From Ctenosaura bakeri (Eukaryota > Chordata > Lepidosauria > Squamata > Iguanidae): 64,000 nt of DNA. Made by a program: the position numbers and the translations under genes. The stretch spans positions 806,001-870,000 of the forward strand of contig CAOLHI010000564.1 in the NCBI GenBank assembly GCA_948474755.1, given 5' to 3'. This document shows positions 26,246 to 39,615 of this stretch, in pieces. The notes below the pieces were generated by a model. The model worked only from the letters and a program-made list of their open reading frames with translations, ran no database searches and was not told the DNA's origin. The first letter of the stretch is position 1. The number at the start of each line of letters is the position of its first letter.

Positions 26246-27125
26246 GACAAAAGTTTCTGAGACAAAAGAACTATTTGCTAATTTGTATGTTGACCAAGAA
26301 TTGCTAGGGTGAATTTTTCTCCTCCACTAAGATGCAATCTTACTATTTAGAACTAAACTCTATGTGATTATAATGGCACTTGTGTCTTAAGTAAACATAC
26401 ATAGGATTAGGTTGTCAAGGCTAACCTGCTCCAGGTCAGGAATTATTTGCCTTCATCTCAGTTTTGATTTAGGATGACAGCTTACAGCAACTGATACATA
26501 ATTTTGGAGAAGCTTAGAATAGGAAAAAGGTTGGCAGGGGAGGGAAGAGACATGAGGACCCTCTGACCATTTTCTCTATACTGGCAGGCTGGAATTATAG
26601 CATTTTTCTTCCTGGATGATAAGTGTAGTAATAGGAATTTAGGGCTGAGTATAGTAATATGAGATAAAAAAAGAGCAGTGTGGCTCTCTAAATTGGCCAT
26701 TGTGTCATTAAAACCATACCACAACTAGAGAATTTGCAGACTTACAGTTATTGATGGTCTTGGTCTACCATAAGAAGGTTAATGTCCCTCATTGTATATG
26801 GATGTTCATAGAGTTATAAAAACCAACCTATCAGCCAACCAACCAACACTGGTCCCTGCAGGGCCAAGGCAAGCCCAGCTCCATTTTCCTGCCCTCATCC
26901 ACCTATGTCAATGTCCATAATATCCAAAACTAGACAATCCAAAACTACATGAAAGAGAAATCCTTAATATGTTTAGTAACTCTCCCCCTCCATGGCAGTA
27001 AACATAGAATAACAATAACTTAAATGAGTATAGATTTGTTGCTCTATTATGACACTCAGATCTGCTTCTGACACCTCACCTCTCATGACTCATCCTGTGG
27101 AATCTGTCACAGAGAACTCAAACTT

Positions 27126-27210
27126 AGACCATTTCTGCACTAGACTGCTATAGTGCTATTGTTCCACTTTCAACATCCTATGGAATCCTGGGGTTTGTAT
27201 TTTAGGGAGA
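27126..27210. mobile_element. Palindromic MITE, family P, one arm
   Basis: CCATTTCTGCACTAGACTGC, TATAGTGCTATTGTTCCACT and CTATGGAATCCTGGGGTTTG match the left arm of the complete element at 34057-34257. The right arm is not recognisable. Confidence 0.6.
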
Positions 27211-28128
27211 GGAAGATACAGTTGGTGAGGACCTTCGGAAAAATGAGCCCTCACCTCTGCTTGGAATTAAGGGCCACTGAGAAGACACCACCATCATTTG
27301 CAATGTGTCAAAAAGAAAATGTGTAGTGCTGCAAGAGTCAACGCCCCTGTTAGATTGAGTAAGTGAGAAACACTGACTACCTGGCATCTCAAGGTTAGGC
27401 AGCTATAAATCTCCCAGTAGCTGCTGGGAGTTTTGTTCTATGCAATAGTCCATTCTACCTGTATTCTTGGAATTATGGTCCCAGGAATGGCTGAAGTGAT
27501 ATGTCTTGTCTTTCCCGTTCTTGCTTTGGTTATCTTGCCTACTGACTTCTATTAACTAATTCTGGAATATCTGAGATGTTGCTATTATGCTTCCCTTCAT
27601 CTCCACTGGATTCCCAAGATCACCGAGATACTCTTTACTGTACCTACCTCTCCAGGTACATTCTGCCTTTGGGTAGAGGGCATCACCTGCCTAATGTTAC
27701 AGCAAGCCCCGGGTCCATGCCTCCAGGAGTTTCCAGTCTAAAATTCCACATAAAAGGACATCTGTAGGGTCACAGTAGAGCATGAGGAGTTAAAAGAAGG
27801 GCTCATGGTAAAGAGACATTTTGAGAAAGGAAACTCCTCTTAAAAGGAAGCCTCCAGCAACTGCACTGATAGGACTAGAAATGGCTCAGAACTGTCAGAA
27901 GACATTAATTCTTATTTCCATTTACCTGCAATTATGAAATGAACACAAACTGTGTGAAATAAGAAAGAACACCCAACATTTTGATGTATATGAAGTAGGT
28001 TTCTCTGTTGGAGAGGGAACACACAGCTTCCATCAGTTCTTCCCCATACAGGACAGTGTAAAGGACTGGACTTTGTAGACAACCCTTTGACAGGTCTGGC
28101 CAAAAGCATTTTGCTGTCTGAGGTGCAG

Positions 28129-29020
28129 TGTTACCCTGTTTACTGGGGGCCCTGGGAGGGACACCTAAATAACCTTACAATTACACAAGATGGGGAAATT
28201 AGTCAAGAGCACTGGTTGGCACTACGAGAGGCAGGGTAACGCAGCAGGATCTTGTAACCCAATGTTTACGGGGTCAGGCCAAGTCAAGAAGCAAACCGTG
28301 TTGGAAATAATGAACGATCTTTATTAAATACAAGCACACAATGTAAGCAACACACACAGAGAGATAACTAAGGAAAATAAAGGTGTGAGTATGATAGCGG
28401 GATTTTCAGAGGGATAGTAGATTCGGGTGATACGAAACCTGTCCCCGAAGCCTGGAAAGAAGATAGGGAGTGATGCTGGGGTTCGATGTGACTCAGCAGA
28501 TGGTGCTGAGGGGAAGCTCGCCAATCAAAGCAGTAGCAAGGCGGTCTTGAACTCCGGAGCGATCCGAGGATGGTCTTGGAATCAGGGGTTTTTATAGAGG
28601 GAAATGTGACTGCAGGCTATGCCATACTTGGGGAAAACAATTCAGGAGCGATTCAGGAGTGGGACAAAGCTTTGGAAAGGTCAGAATTTAGCATGATTGA
28701 GTTAAGTCCAAATTGACAAAGAGTTAGCCAGTATGCAAATGCTCAGTGCTTGGCAGTTGAGTATTCAGCATGCCAGGTTGCCTGCTCAGGGCAGGGAGTC
28801 TTTGTAAACAGCGTGCATACATAATGAGGGTGTTTGCAGAGAGGTCTCCTAAAGCCTTGATCTGGCTATTTCTGGCCTGCCTGGGTGGAGAATGGAATGT
28901 CCAGCAATTAGTGGCCGAGCCTAGTTCTGTGCTTGTCCAGGGGCCTCACAAACACGTGGAGAGGGGTGGTAGAAGAAAGCCAAATTATTGATATCAAAAT
29001 GATATCCAGGGGTATCTCCA
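28129..29020 (-). mobile_element. Solo LTR (family L, minus orientation)
   Basis: An 892-base element that starts TGTTACCCTG and ends GGTATCTCCA on the plus strand (TG...CA). Read on the minus strand it has TATAAA at 28596-28591 and AATAAA at 28325-28320, in the order expected for an LTR. Its minus-strand ends match the element at 46959-47788: TGATATCAATAATTTGG and CTCCACGTGTTTG at the 5' side, CCATCTTGTG, GTGTCCCTCCCAGG and CAGGGTAACA at the 3' side. No internal retroviral or gypsy coding sequence adjoins it, and no clear target duplication is visible. Confidence 0.8.
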
Positions 29021-32000
29021 AGTAGGCCTAAACTGCAGTAACAGCAGATGCAATTGATACCCCTCTACCCCAACTCAAGGTGCATAGTAGCCAAAGCCAG
29101 CCAAGTTATTTTGGTACACAAGGCAGAAATTCTTCCAGCAACCTTTCCCTATCTCTAGCAGCAAAACTATAATAATAACAAACTGAAATGGCCTACAGTT
29201 TGTTGCCAGACATCCTAAATAAGTTGCCTCACTCTGTGTGGTAGTGAGGACAGTCCTAGAAAACATTTGTTTTTCTATACAACTAGAAAGCATCAAGTTC
29301 AGAAGGACTAGGCTAGAGGGCTTTCTCCTAAAACATGAGTACCTCTGTGTTCCATTTGTTTGACAGGCATATGGATACTGGCTCAATTCTGAATGAGGTA
29401 AACGGGCAGCCTATCCCTGAATGAGCCAGTTTGCCAGAAATTCCAGGGCAAGAGTCAGTTTTGTTGACAACTCTTGCACTGGATGAGAAGGCACATGAGA
29501 TTCCTCCCTACCTTTATCTTGTTTTGTAGTATCTCCCATTCACCAAAACATACATGGATAAAACAGACGAGAGCTCGCAAGTTTTTTCTTTAAGTTGTCA
29601 TGTAATTATTTTTACCCAGCATAACTCATTGCTGTTACACTATTTTTATTTTGCTTTTGCTTCATTACTTTTGCTCTTTTTTAAAAGTTCTTTTTTGGTG
29701 GTGAGAAATCCATTTTAAAAAGTAATAGCATTGCCTGATTTGGATGTGGGGATATAAATCCTCTAAAACAAAACAAAAACACCACAAGCATTTTGTTCCC
29801 ATACTAAGAGAAAAAGTAGATTTTTTTTTCCTCTTCATGAAAGCAAAAGGCTTTGAGTATTTTGTAAAATAATAAAAGGGAATGACAATCATTCTGGTTA
29901 TTAATGTAATGGTTGGTAATATTGTTATTGTTACTATATAACAAATACATAATAAAAGTACATTAATTTCTTTTTGCAAAATGACGGTTTTTGCACCCTT
30001 GCTAACCTGCCTACCTTCCTCTCTTGAAAATAACACATTGGTGGTAGTATTGGTCCTTGTGTAACACATTACATCCAAGCTCTGAGGTAGATGATGGACA
30101 GTGGAGAAAGTGCATACAGTTCCCCTTTGTGCTCAAAGATTCCAAAAGTATCACATCAATGCTCCAGGCAGCGGTCTGCTTATAATCGAATACAGCATAT
30201 GCAGGGTTTATGCCTCAGCCTTAAGCTAAGGCTTTCAAAATGCTCCTTCCCCTCATTTAGAGAGAATAACAGAGACATTGTTCTCTCATTTTGTTTTACA
30301 TAGAGTTCACACAGAGCATAAATCCTGGGGAAAGAGACAGACCCCCCTGCAAACAGTGACCTGTTTTCCTACTGTCCCATGGATCTAACCAAGAGGCTCA
30401 TCATCTGTGCATCCCCCGCACAACACACACACATTGAAAATGAAAACTTCATGATGCTCAAAGTCATGGGAGACAAAGAATTGGGTTTGTGACTGATGCC
30501 CTCACTCACCTGATGCCATTTAGAAATGAATTCCTCTCAGTCAAGTCTGGTTCGACCAGTTGGACCTTTTGAAGAGAAATATTGCCCCTTTCTCCACCCA
30601 AATAGCTAGTGTAGCAAGCTGCTTATTTACCACTCATCTTGTGCTGCTCTCTGTTACTGTTTTATTTCTGATTCACCAGTAGCTTCAGGCTGATACCACA
30701 TCTTCTGATGTCTCTGCCTCTGCTAACTTTCAGAGTTGGGAATGAATGAATTTGTCTTGCTCCAGACCATAATTCCATTCCACTTCTGCATTAATCTGCA
30801 AATTTAACAAATTGTAGTCCAAAGTATATGTTACATAATTTTTTTCTTTGTAAAACATTATTTAAAATTCCATTTTCTCTCAGTTCTGATATTTAAATAT
30901 ATCTTTTCGATCGCGATTGGAGATAAGAGTATATTCAAATGTTAAGTATTGTGCATAGATGTGAGGCATGCTTCATGCCTGAAAGCTGTTGCATAGATCG
31001 GGGAATGTTTCTGCACGACACTCTTAGAGCGCAATGATTCCACTTTCCGACCGGCCCCTCCTGAAACTGCAAACCCGAGGATTCCATAGGAGGTTGAAAG
31101 TGGACTCATCGCACTATAAGAATGTCGTGTGGAAATGGCCTGAGTTGCACTTTTCAGACCCAAAAGCTGCTGTACAGCATGTTGCTCTTGGGTAGATATT
31201 TGGCTTTACCTTACTTTGGTCTTGACTCATGCCCATGGTCCCATCCACTGCTCCAATGAACCCCTGTAAGACCTTTCTGAAATTAGAATTTGGCCCCTGG
31301 GCTGGAAAAAATTCCCTACGCTTGCCTTACATTCTCAGACTACTTTCACTTTGTACAGCTTGTTCCTTAAAAAAAAAGGTGGGTAGGAAAAGAAGTTACA
31401 GATGGGGACTTAACTGGAGAACCAGATTATACTGTACCTTCTTTTTGAACTGATTAATGAGAAATCTGTCAGCTGATTCTCTATTTTTGGCCAGGGAATG
31501 GGGTTTCTCACTCTGGCTTCTATGGGAAGGATGCCTGTTCAAATGAATTCAAAATTTAAGTCAGTCAGTGAAACATGAGTAGCCTCTAGAGGGTTTTTAA
31601 ATTCTGGAGTTTCCATGTGAAAAACGTGTGTGCATATTGCTAGGTGGATATACACACAACTGCTGAGATTTTCAGGGGACTTTTGCTTGGGAGGAGCAGA
31701 AAGGAAGAGAAGTTTTAGCACAAGTATATATAAAAGGAAGTATATCCCTCTCTCTGACTGCTAGTGCATACCGGATGCAATGGAGTTCTTTGCTTTAATA
31801 TATTTAGCAGAAGAAAATTGTGTGGGTGTTACACTGCAGATTCAGAATCAGCAGCAGGATGCAAGTTTGGAAACAACCTTGGCATTTTGTTTTGTTTTAT
31901 GGCTGCAGTGTGAATTTTTTTTAAACAAATGTTAACATTTTAATCAATGCTGTTATTTGCATACACCTTGATAAGGAAAGGTAATGTTGATGCATTCAGG

Positions 32001-33400
32001 ATACAATCCTGCGGTCTCTGGGAAAGGCTTCTGAGAGGTCACAGGAAAGGGCAGAACTTCCCCTTCGATGGCCAATAGGGCAGATTCATTCTCAGAAAGA
32101 AAGACCTACTGTGGATGTTCTCCATTGACTCAGGGTGGGAAGCTCTGACAATACACCTTTCTGTTGTTGGTCCTGATAGCAGCAGTAAGGAGAAACTGGC
32201 AAATCTAATAGTCCTTTGCTCCTTGCACATATGTTCTATGCATATCCTCTAACCTGGCTGGTGCAAACTTGCTGGGCTTAGGAATTGATTGGTCCTCCCC
32301 CATGAACTCCCCTGCTGCCATCCCCCTCTGGTTGGCTGTAAACCTGTTACCTACCTGGAGTCAAGTGCCTTTGAACACAATCAGGTTTACTTTTGATTAG
32401 AAACACATGGTGTTGCACTGTGAAACTCCCCAAAACTGTTTTGCACCACTTTAAAAAGTGGAAACCTTTGTGGATTGCTAAATTTCAATCTTCACGTTGG
32501 AGAGGTGTGGGTCAGGGTGTCTGGTACAGGAATGCACACAAATCAAATTCCTCATGGATCCTCAGGTTTTCTTGATGCCAGCACATGACAGATTGCTCAC
32601 TCATTCATGCTTCATGCCATTGAGAAGACCACTAGGTGTTGTTAATGGCAGAGAGACGGTCCTAATTAGACATGGTTTGAGACTGTACAAATTCCATGTG
32701 GCACCCATATATGTCTATTTTTTCCAACCAGGATAACTTAGCTGGTCTTTCTCATTTAATCTTTTTGAAATCTGAAGATGACTCTTTAGAAACAGCATTT
32801 AACTGATTTCTATAAGTAAGTTGGCAAGAAACTTCTAATACTTAAGAATCTTTAGTTTGTCCTGTTAATCTTATTGGAATCAAGAGCAATCAAACAGAGT
32901 TGGGTTTATTTCTGAGTGGACAGACATGGAATTACCCCATGAAACTCCCCCAAACTGGGGACTTTGAAAAAAAGTGAAAACTTATTTAGAATCAGTGCAT
33001 TTACACTACAAAGTTAAAATGATTTATTTAAGCAAGCAAGAATATGCTTCTATATGCAAAGTCTTTAGTTTGTCAATGTGAATATTATTTAGATTATCTG
33101 AACTCCTCCACCACAAAGTTTGTTATTTAAAAAGGCCCTGCATAAAGAATATAAACTGGACCCTGAAGAATGCAAAGTCATACATGGGATGGATTTTTTC
33201 CCCATTTTCTTTCTTTTGAATAACACCTATAAGAAACAAAGAGGAGCATTTCATACTTTGTCTTTTATTTTTAATAAAACGTTCACCGTCACTGCTGAAC
33301 TCATTGCAGCTCTCCCCTGAGGCTGGCATGCGCACGGAACTTTATCAGCTTTGGCTTTAAGGGAACTGGGACAACATTGCCTCTTTGACAACCTCCTTCC
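29021..33400. other. Intergenic stretch, no gene recognised
   Basis: AT-rich sequence with short spurious frames only. It contains the P-family MITE at 31001-31140. A short SINE-like or repeat-like piece near 32875-32940 (ATTGGAATCAAGAGC, GGGTTTATTTCTGAGTGGAC) is too diverged to place. Confidence 0.55.
31001..31140. mobile_element. Palindromic MITE, family P, short copy
   Basis: The ends AATGTTTCTGCACGACACTC and, reversed, GGCCATTTCCACACGACATT are inverted repeats. The inner arms TGATTCCACTTTCCGACC and GGTTGAAAGTGGACTCATCG are also inverted. Confidence 0.7.
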
Positions 33401-33478
33401 CAGGAGGCCAAGTTCCAGATTGCAGACTTTATTCTATGGCTGCTATTGCCACACACACAAAAAGTAAGGGGAGCTTAA

Positions 33479-33479
33479 A

Positions 33480-33542
<63 letters not shown>
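33479..33542. repeat. (AAAG)n microsatellite
   Basis: About 16 uninterrupted AAAG units, the longest pure tetranucleotide array in the window. Confidence 0.97.
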
Positions 33543-33777
33543 GGAGGTTTTTTGTTTTTTTAAAAAAATATCTCATCCCCAGCTAGGTTGGTTTATGTAC
33601 AAGGAGGAGTTAGAAACAATTATTTGTAGGTTTTCATCAAGGCTTAGAGAAGTTATTTTATGGGACTACAACTTCTAATATTCCCTGGCCAACAAGTAGT
33701 CCAAAAGTAACTTTTCCAAGCTGGTTGCAGTACACATTTCCCTGGGAATAAGTTCCATTCAGGTTCATGGGAATCAT

Positions 33778-33988
33778 AGGTTGTTGTGGGTTTTCTGGGT
33801 TTTGAGGCCATGTTCTATTAGTATTTTCTCCTGATGTTTCTCCTGCATCTGTGGCTGGCATCTTCAGAGGATATCCTTACTCATATCCTCTGAAGATGCC
33901 AGCCACAGATGCAGGCGAAACGTCAGGAGAAAATACTAATAGAACATGGCCTCAAAACCTGGAAAACCCACAACAACCTATGGATTCT
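33778..33988. repeat. Long inverted duplication of a dispersed repeat end
   Basis: The left arm, from ATAGGTTGTTGTGGGTTTTC to TGGCATCTTCAGAGGATATC, is mirrored by the right arm from GATATGAGTAAGG-adjacent TATCCTCTGAAGATGCCAGC to AAACCCACAACAACCTAT. The spacer is about ten bases (CTTACTCA). Arm differences are few. The right arm continues into GATTCTGGCCACGAAAGCCT, not present on the left. The arm sequence looks like the terminal part of a dispersed squamate retroelement, but I cannot name the family with certainty. Confidence 0.85.
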
Positions 33989-34056
33989 GGCCACGAAAGC
34001 CTTCGACTTTTCATGGGAATTGTTTCTCAGTAGAGTTGTGTGAGATTGCACTCTTA

Positions 34057-34257
34057 GGGCCTTTCTGCACTACACTGTTATAGTGCTATTATTCCACTTT
34101 CAACAGCCTGTGGAATTCTGGGGTTTGTAGTTTACTGAGGCCAAAGAGCTCTCTGGCTGAGAATTCTAAATGCCCCTTCCTAAACTGTAAACCCGGGATT
34201 CCACAGGATGTAGAAAGTGAAATAATAGCACTATAACAGTGTAGTGCAGAAAGGCCC
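34057..34257. mobile_element. Palindromic MITE, family P, complete copy
   Basis: The element begins GGGCCTTTCTGCACTACACT and ends with its reverse complement AGTGTAGTGCAGAAAGGCCC. The arms pair for about 70 bases with few mismatches (TTATAGTGCTATTATTCCAC against TAATAGCACTATAACAG). The centre has TCTGGGGTTTGTAGTTTACT and CTGTAAACCCGGGATTCCAC. It has no coding capacity and could form a near-perfect hairpin. The superfamily is uncertain; hAT is plausible. Confidence 0.85.
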
Positions 34258-34789
34258 GCAGTTGCATAGTATAATCCTGCAAACTGCTCAGGATGAAGGT
34301 TCTCTAAGGGCCTTTTTACAATACACAGGTATAGCATTGTAAAGCCCTTTCACACCCTACCTTTTCCCAAAGTCATCTAGTGGGGATTCCAGCAGTGGCT
34401 CTGCTGGGAAGAGAGCATGACAGGGCACTTCCCTCCATACTGGCTGCCTCCCTGCAGAAGGGAGTGCAATGGCCTCACCTCTTCTTTCTGCAGTGAAGCC
34501 AGGTACTTTCCCAGGCTGTGCTGGGACAGGAAGTGTAGCCATTGTGCTTCTGCAGCTTCCTCAGGACAGTTAAGTCTGAGATGGTGGCATGATTGTGTGT
34601 CATTGACAGGGAAAACCCATCAATGATTTAATCTGTGATTGCACCACCTGGGAATGGGAAAAGGATGGGACCATGATAACATCATGTAGAAGTATCATTG
34701 CGGTCCCGTTCTTCTCCCGTCCCCATTGCAGGATGGGAGGGTGCTGTGGAAAGGACCTAATTCTATTGTAATTGCCATGATAACATCCT

Positions 34790-34956
34790 GTTAAATCCTA
34801 GAGTTTTGTAGTTTGTCCAGAGGTACTGGAAGAGTTCTCTGGCTGAGAATTCTGTATCACCCTCCTTAAGCTGCAAACCCCAAGATTCCATAGGATGTTG
34901 GCGTGTTGGTTAAAGTGAGATCAAACAATTATAACTGTGTAGTTGCAGGAAGGCAA
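34790..34956. mobile_element. Palindromic MITE, family P, diverged copy
   Basis: GTTTTGTAGTTTGTCCAGAG and GCAAACCCCAAGATTCCATA correspond to the centre of the complete P element, and TTATAACTGTGTAGTTGCAG to its right end. The left end is degraded. TCTCTGGCTGAGAATTCT is shared with the complete copy. Confidence 0.65.
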
Positions 34957-36387
34957 GTAGTGGTGTTATGAACTGCTTGCCTGTGATAAAACAAAATAAT
35001 CCCCTTTGCCTCTGTGTTTCTTTCAAGTACATAAGGCATTTTTCTTCTGTAAGTGATGGATACCACTCTTGATTCTAGAAAGATAAAAGGTCAACCATTA
35101 GGACCACATATTCATTGATGGTGGCCACAGTCAATCCATGTGGTAGAGTGATAGGCCACATTTGGTAGGCCAAATGCAGCAGGAAGTACATCACATGAGT
35201 TTAGCACTTCTTTGGAAGTAATAACTAAAACTCACAGTGCAGTCATCATCCCACTGACATGGAAGTGCCCTGCTGCCCCTGCTTTCAAGTCCCAGAGATA
35301 AAAGCACATGCCAAAGACTTTGGAGGTGACATTAAGTGTGTTCCTGCTTGTACTGCATACATTTTCTGTGCCAATGACCACACCAGTGAGGGAGGATGAG
35401 CAGAATCAGTAGCAGTTCGGAAAGGGAAAGATGAATCATTCCTCCCTTCAGCAATCCCAATCTCAATGAACACACACTGGTGGGGGGGCATATTCGGAAA
35501 TAGCCATGTTGGCCATGCAGCATAATATAACAAAATCCAAAATTCACAGAACAGTGATACTTTTATGGGGTGAACTAAAAAGCACTAAATACATCATGCA
35601 AGTGTGGATGGAAGTGGGGGAGAGAAGGAGAGATGCCTGACCAACACCTGGTGTTTGCATTGGGAGGAAAGGGTGGAGGGAGGATTGAACTCCTCTTTCC
35701 TAATACTATGGTCCTGACTTTTCCCTTCCCCCTCCCATGGTATTTCAATTAAGACACATTAAAATCCACACATATTAAATACAACATATTCATTTAATGA
35801 CATCACTTCAGTTACTTCAAGATGTATCTAAGGAGTTTAAGTTACATAAAGTCACACTCTGTATTGAAATGAGTAGGACTTGGTTACAGCACGCCCACTG
35901 GCAAGTGGGGAGGAGATTTGAAGATGGAGGATTTGACATATTCAAAGCTCTGCTGGATTCATGACAGGAGGGCATAAAGAAAGGAGAGGGAAGCAGCATC
36001 CCCCATCCCACTCTGCTTTTCACTGTTCCCTTTTTTTGGGAGGGGGGAGGTTTTGTTGTTTTGTTCTGTTCCATTCTGTTATTCTCTTTGCATTCAGGAT
36101 GAGCTCTGTTATTAGGCAGAGCGAGGCAACCATCTCAGTGGCAGATGCTGGAAGGAGCCGTGTTCCCTCAGCCAGTCCTCCTGAGCCCCAGCCTTTCCTT
36201 TCTATTGCCCTCTGTTGCCACAGAGCCTGTCTTATGCCCACTGAAACCAGCCTGCTGCCCTCAAGTGAAGTAAATTTCAACTGTTCTCTATGTGGAAGCT
36301 GGGGAATGCCTGTTCTTCTTGCATTCCTAGGGCTGCCTACATGTCCAGCCAACTCCAAGAGTATGTTGGGAGCATGGAAAGCTATAG

Positions 36388-36480
36388 ATCAGGGGCCCTT
36401 CAGCTGTTGTTGAACTTCAACTCCCAACAGCCTTACAAGCAGTGGTCAAGAATGCTAGGTGTGGCAGTACAGCCACACAA
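36388..36480. mobile_element. Palindromic MITE, family M, partial
   Basis: GGGGCCCTTCAGCTGTTGTTGA then CAACTCCCAACAGCC and GAATGCTAGG resemble one arm and the centre of the M family. Confidence 0.5.
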
Positions 36481-37600
36481 TTCTCAGCCCTGCTATAGAT
36501 TCTGCTACAGATTTTTTTCCTCTAATCCACACAGAAAATACCTATGGAGCCTCTTTGCCTTTACTGACATCCATATCTGAGCTGGAAAGGGAAATGCTGC
36601 TGAAATTTCTTTGTGATATTTTGAAATCAGAATTCTCCTCTGAGGATCCCACCCCATCCCTTTGCCGTAAGAGAGTGAAATCAGAAATCATGCCATGGTT
36701 CCTAGAATGCCATTCCTAGGACTGCATGACTGAAATCTAAAATCCTTGATTTTGGTTCGATTACCCATACTTTTCAACAAACTCTAGTAAGTTGAATTCA
36801 GAGATTAAAGTTGAGAGAACATGGTAGAAGACAATAAACCTTTTCCTACCTCCATTTGTAAAGGGTTCCTTTTTTGTTACAACCATCTGTCATTATCTGT
36901 CTTCTGCCCACCTTTATACCAACAAAAGCAAGGGAAGGCTGATTTAAAAGTGAACAGGTGTATACAAAATCCTCAGCAGGTATTTTGTATCAAACTAATG
37001 AAAGAAACATCAGGAGGTGATCCACTAGTTGCAGCCTAAACATTAGATTATCTGCTGATGAGATTAGCTTTGCAGAAAATAGTCAGCAATCAAAAAGCAG
37101 AAGTAAAAATGTTTCAGATAACTTAGCAAAAGTTGTGTTTCCCTAGATTCTAGGGGAATAGAATTTTTTGCCACATACTTGAATTTTTCTTTTTAGCTTA
37201 GAGTTTGCAAAGGGAGGATCCAACAATTGCATATTGTGAATTAAGTGTTTCTTAAATGCAGTATCTGAGAAGAGTATTATCTTGTAAAAGGACCTTTGAT
37301 GAGGTAGCCAAGTTGTAATGATTATATCCTTTTAATATTCACTTTGCTCTTATTTTTTTTTAAAAAATATTTTATTATATTCCTTGCCTCACTATTACAA
37401 TTTAAGATATAATCCTATTTGCATTTAACTGAAAGTTAGTACCATTCAGCAGGGCTTATTTTGAATAGATGTGTGTCTATATGTGTGTGTGTGTGTGTAA
37501 CATTACATTTTTAAAACCTTAAAAATGAAAGCAATGCAAAAATCAAATACTTATTGGGTTTATATTATATTTATATTATTATATTCTACCTCTCCCCCAA

Positions 37601-37688
37601 ATCTGTATACTCTCAGCCCCAGAATACCGCATAATAGGTTCACTTTAGGGTTGGAAATGACTTGAAGGCACAAAACAATAACAACGAA
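37601..37688 (+). repeat. SINE 3' fragment
   Basis: CTCTCAGCCCCAGAATACCG, AATAGGTTCACTTTAGGG and GAAATGACTTGAAGGCACAA followed by an ACAATAACAA tail match the 3' body of the tRNA-headed SINE at 45056. Confidence 0.75.
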
Positions 37689-39296
37689 TATAATCAGCAA
37701 CATTTCTACTAGCCTTCTCTAGCTTAGGCTTTGGTTGGTAGAGACATATATTTAACATAATTTTAATAACACATAAGGCAAGACAATATTCTCACTAAAA
37801 AGATACGCGCTATGCATGTATGCACACTCATTCACACATACTTATTTTCAATCAGAGGGTGGCCAGGTAGCTGAATAAACCAAAACTCTACTGTTTTAAT
37901 ATTTATTTTGGAGGATTTCTTTCCAAAAATCACACTCTTGACAAATTCCTCTACCCTGTAACCCAATAGATCTTCATACATGAAACATCTTGGGGGCTGC
38001 ATCCTGCTTCTTTAAAAGGCAAAGATTGTGGCCTTTGTATGGCATAGGAAGCTTAAGAAAGTGGTTTGTCATGTCTATGGTTCAATGGCTTGCTCCTCTA
38101 AATAATTCAAATTCTTCCAGTTGGTCAGACTGAATGTGTATAACATTGGTTCTAATTAGAGTTCTCTAATTAGAGATTTTGCAACCACAAAATACCCTGG
38201 GTTAGGAATGCACTAAAAAAAAGAGAGAGAGAGAGACTGAATCTTGAAACAAATGTTTCCTAGTTGTTTGTTTGTTTATTTTCCAGATTCCGGGCAATGG
38301 TGTCTTTTCTCTGAAAATGTAGCTTCTAAACAGCGCTCTTTTAAATACTCAGAATTCTTTGCAATTGTAAACTGGAGTGGACTCTTCTCTCCAGCTTTTA
38401 TGGAACTACATTGACATCTAGTGTCCATTTGTGTTTATCGCTCCTTCTCATTTGTCAACCATTTCTTGTCTGTAGCATCCTAAAAGCAATGCACTGATAG
38501 GGTCAAGTCAGTTCAGAAGATTCTTTCTTCTTCTGTTTTTGACTTTTACTGCAGTGCAACCAGATTTGGAAACTGGATCTGAGATCCTCAGATTTAGTCA
38601 ACTGATACTCTTTGGCAAGTCCCTGTGAAATCAGCTTTATTTATTTGTCTTTAAAGCTTTCATCACATCTGTTCTTCAAAGATGGAACTCAATGTGGTGA
38701 CAAACTAAATCAGCTGTATTGAATGCCATAACTTCCAATCCCTTATGCATAAAACAGTTTTAATAAACCAGATTAAGAAAGAAAATTAACCATTTGTAAA
38801 AAATGTAATTTCACCAGGACTTCAAAAAAAATAAAATAAAACCTCTACTTCAAGGATTATTAAAACTTATTCAGCCATCCTCTTGACCAGCTATGTTTTA
38901 CATACTACCTAAACAGAACAAGACTAGGCAACTTCTCAGAGTTGGCAGGTTGCACTGCTCTTCTCCAGACCCATCAGGGTTCCTTCCACCTCCAGTGACC
39001 ATGGTGGTTATGATTCTGGCACTGTCAAAATCTCAACAATTCTAGTGGGAAACGCAACATGTGACATACCATTTTCCAGCAGAATTTTGCTCCTAACAGC
39101 CTGCTGGGATTGCAATTCTGCTAAGAAATATAGGGCATGCTGTTCCGTTTCCCAGAAGAACTGCTGAGATTTTGGTGGCAATCAAATCCTTAGAGGCAGT
39201 ACAGTATTCAGACTTGATAAATTTTGGTCAGCAAGACATTCCACAAAACAGTTCCAACCACGTGATCCAAACCCAGACTGAGGACAGACATACAAC

Positions 39297-39615
39297 TGAG
39301 CAACATTACAGTGTGGTCAAGATAAAAAAAATTATTAATGCGGAAGAATAGGCAAGCTTGAGGATGCTGCCGTAGTTTCTTGTGCTTGAGCATACTGGGA
39401 AGGGCAAGATTCTGTCCTCTCCTCTTCTCTCTCCATTCAGAGTTAATTGAATGAAAACTAGTTTAACACTTTGAATTCAGTTTGCAGCAACTGAAATAAG
39501 CTGAAGATGAAGAAGGAAAGTGGGAGGAGGAGAGAGAAACTGGGACCTTCTGAAAGCAACCGAAAAGGTGGGACAATACAGGATTAATAAGAATTTTCCC
39601 TGATAAATTGAGACA
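39297..39615. mobile_element. Dispersed repeat, family Q, copy 1
   Basis: This stretch aligns with 59935-60245: both share TGGTCAAGAT/TGTCAAGATA, AAATTATTAA, CTACTGGGAAGGGCAAGATT (with one change), GAGTTAATTGA, CTTTGAA and AGAAACTGGGACC/AGGAACTGGGCC. Copy 1 is followed by GACAGTTGGGGGGTATGG, whose reverse complement resembles the CATACCCTCCAAC that opens copy 2, suggesting terminal inverted repeats of a DNA transposon. Confidence 0.6.

Noticed and set aside
33479..33542. CRISPR-like array
   Set aside because: It is a pure AAAG microsatellite with no repeat-spacer structure. The genome is vertebrate, and no cas-like gene is present.
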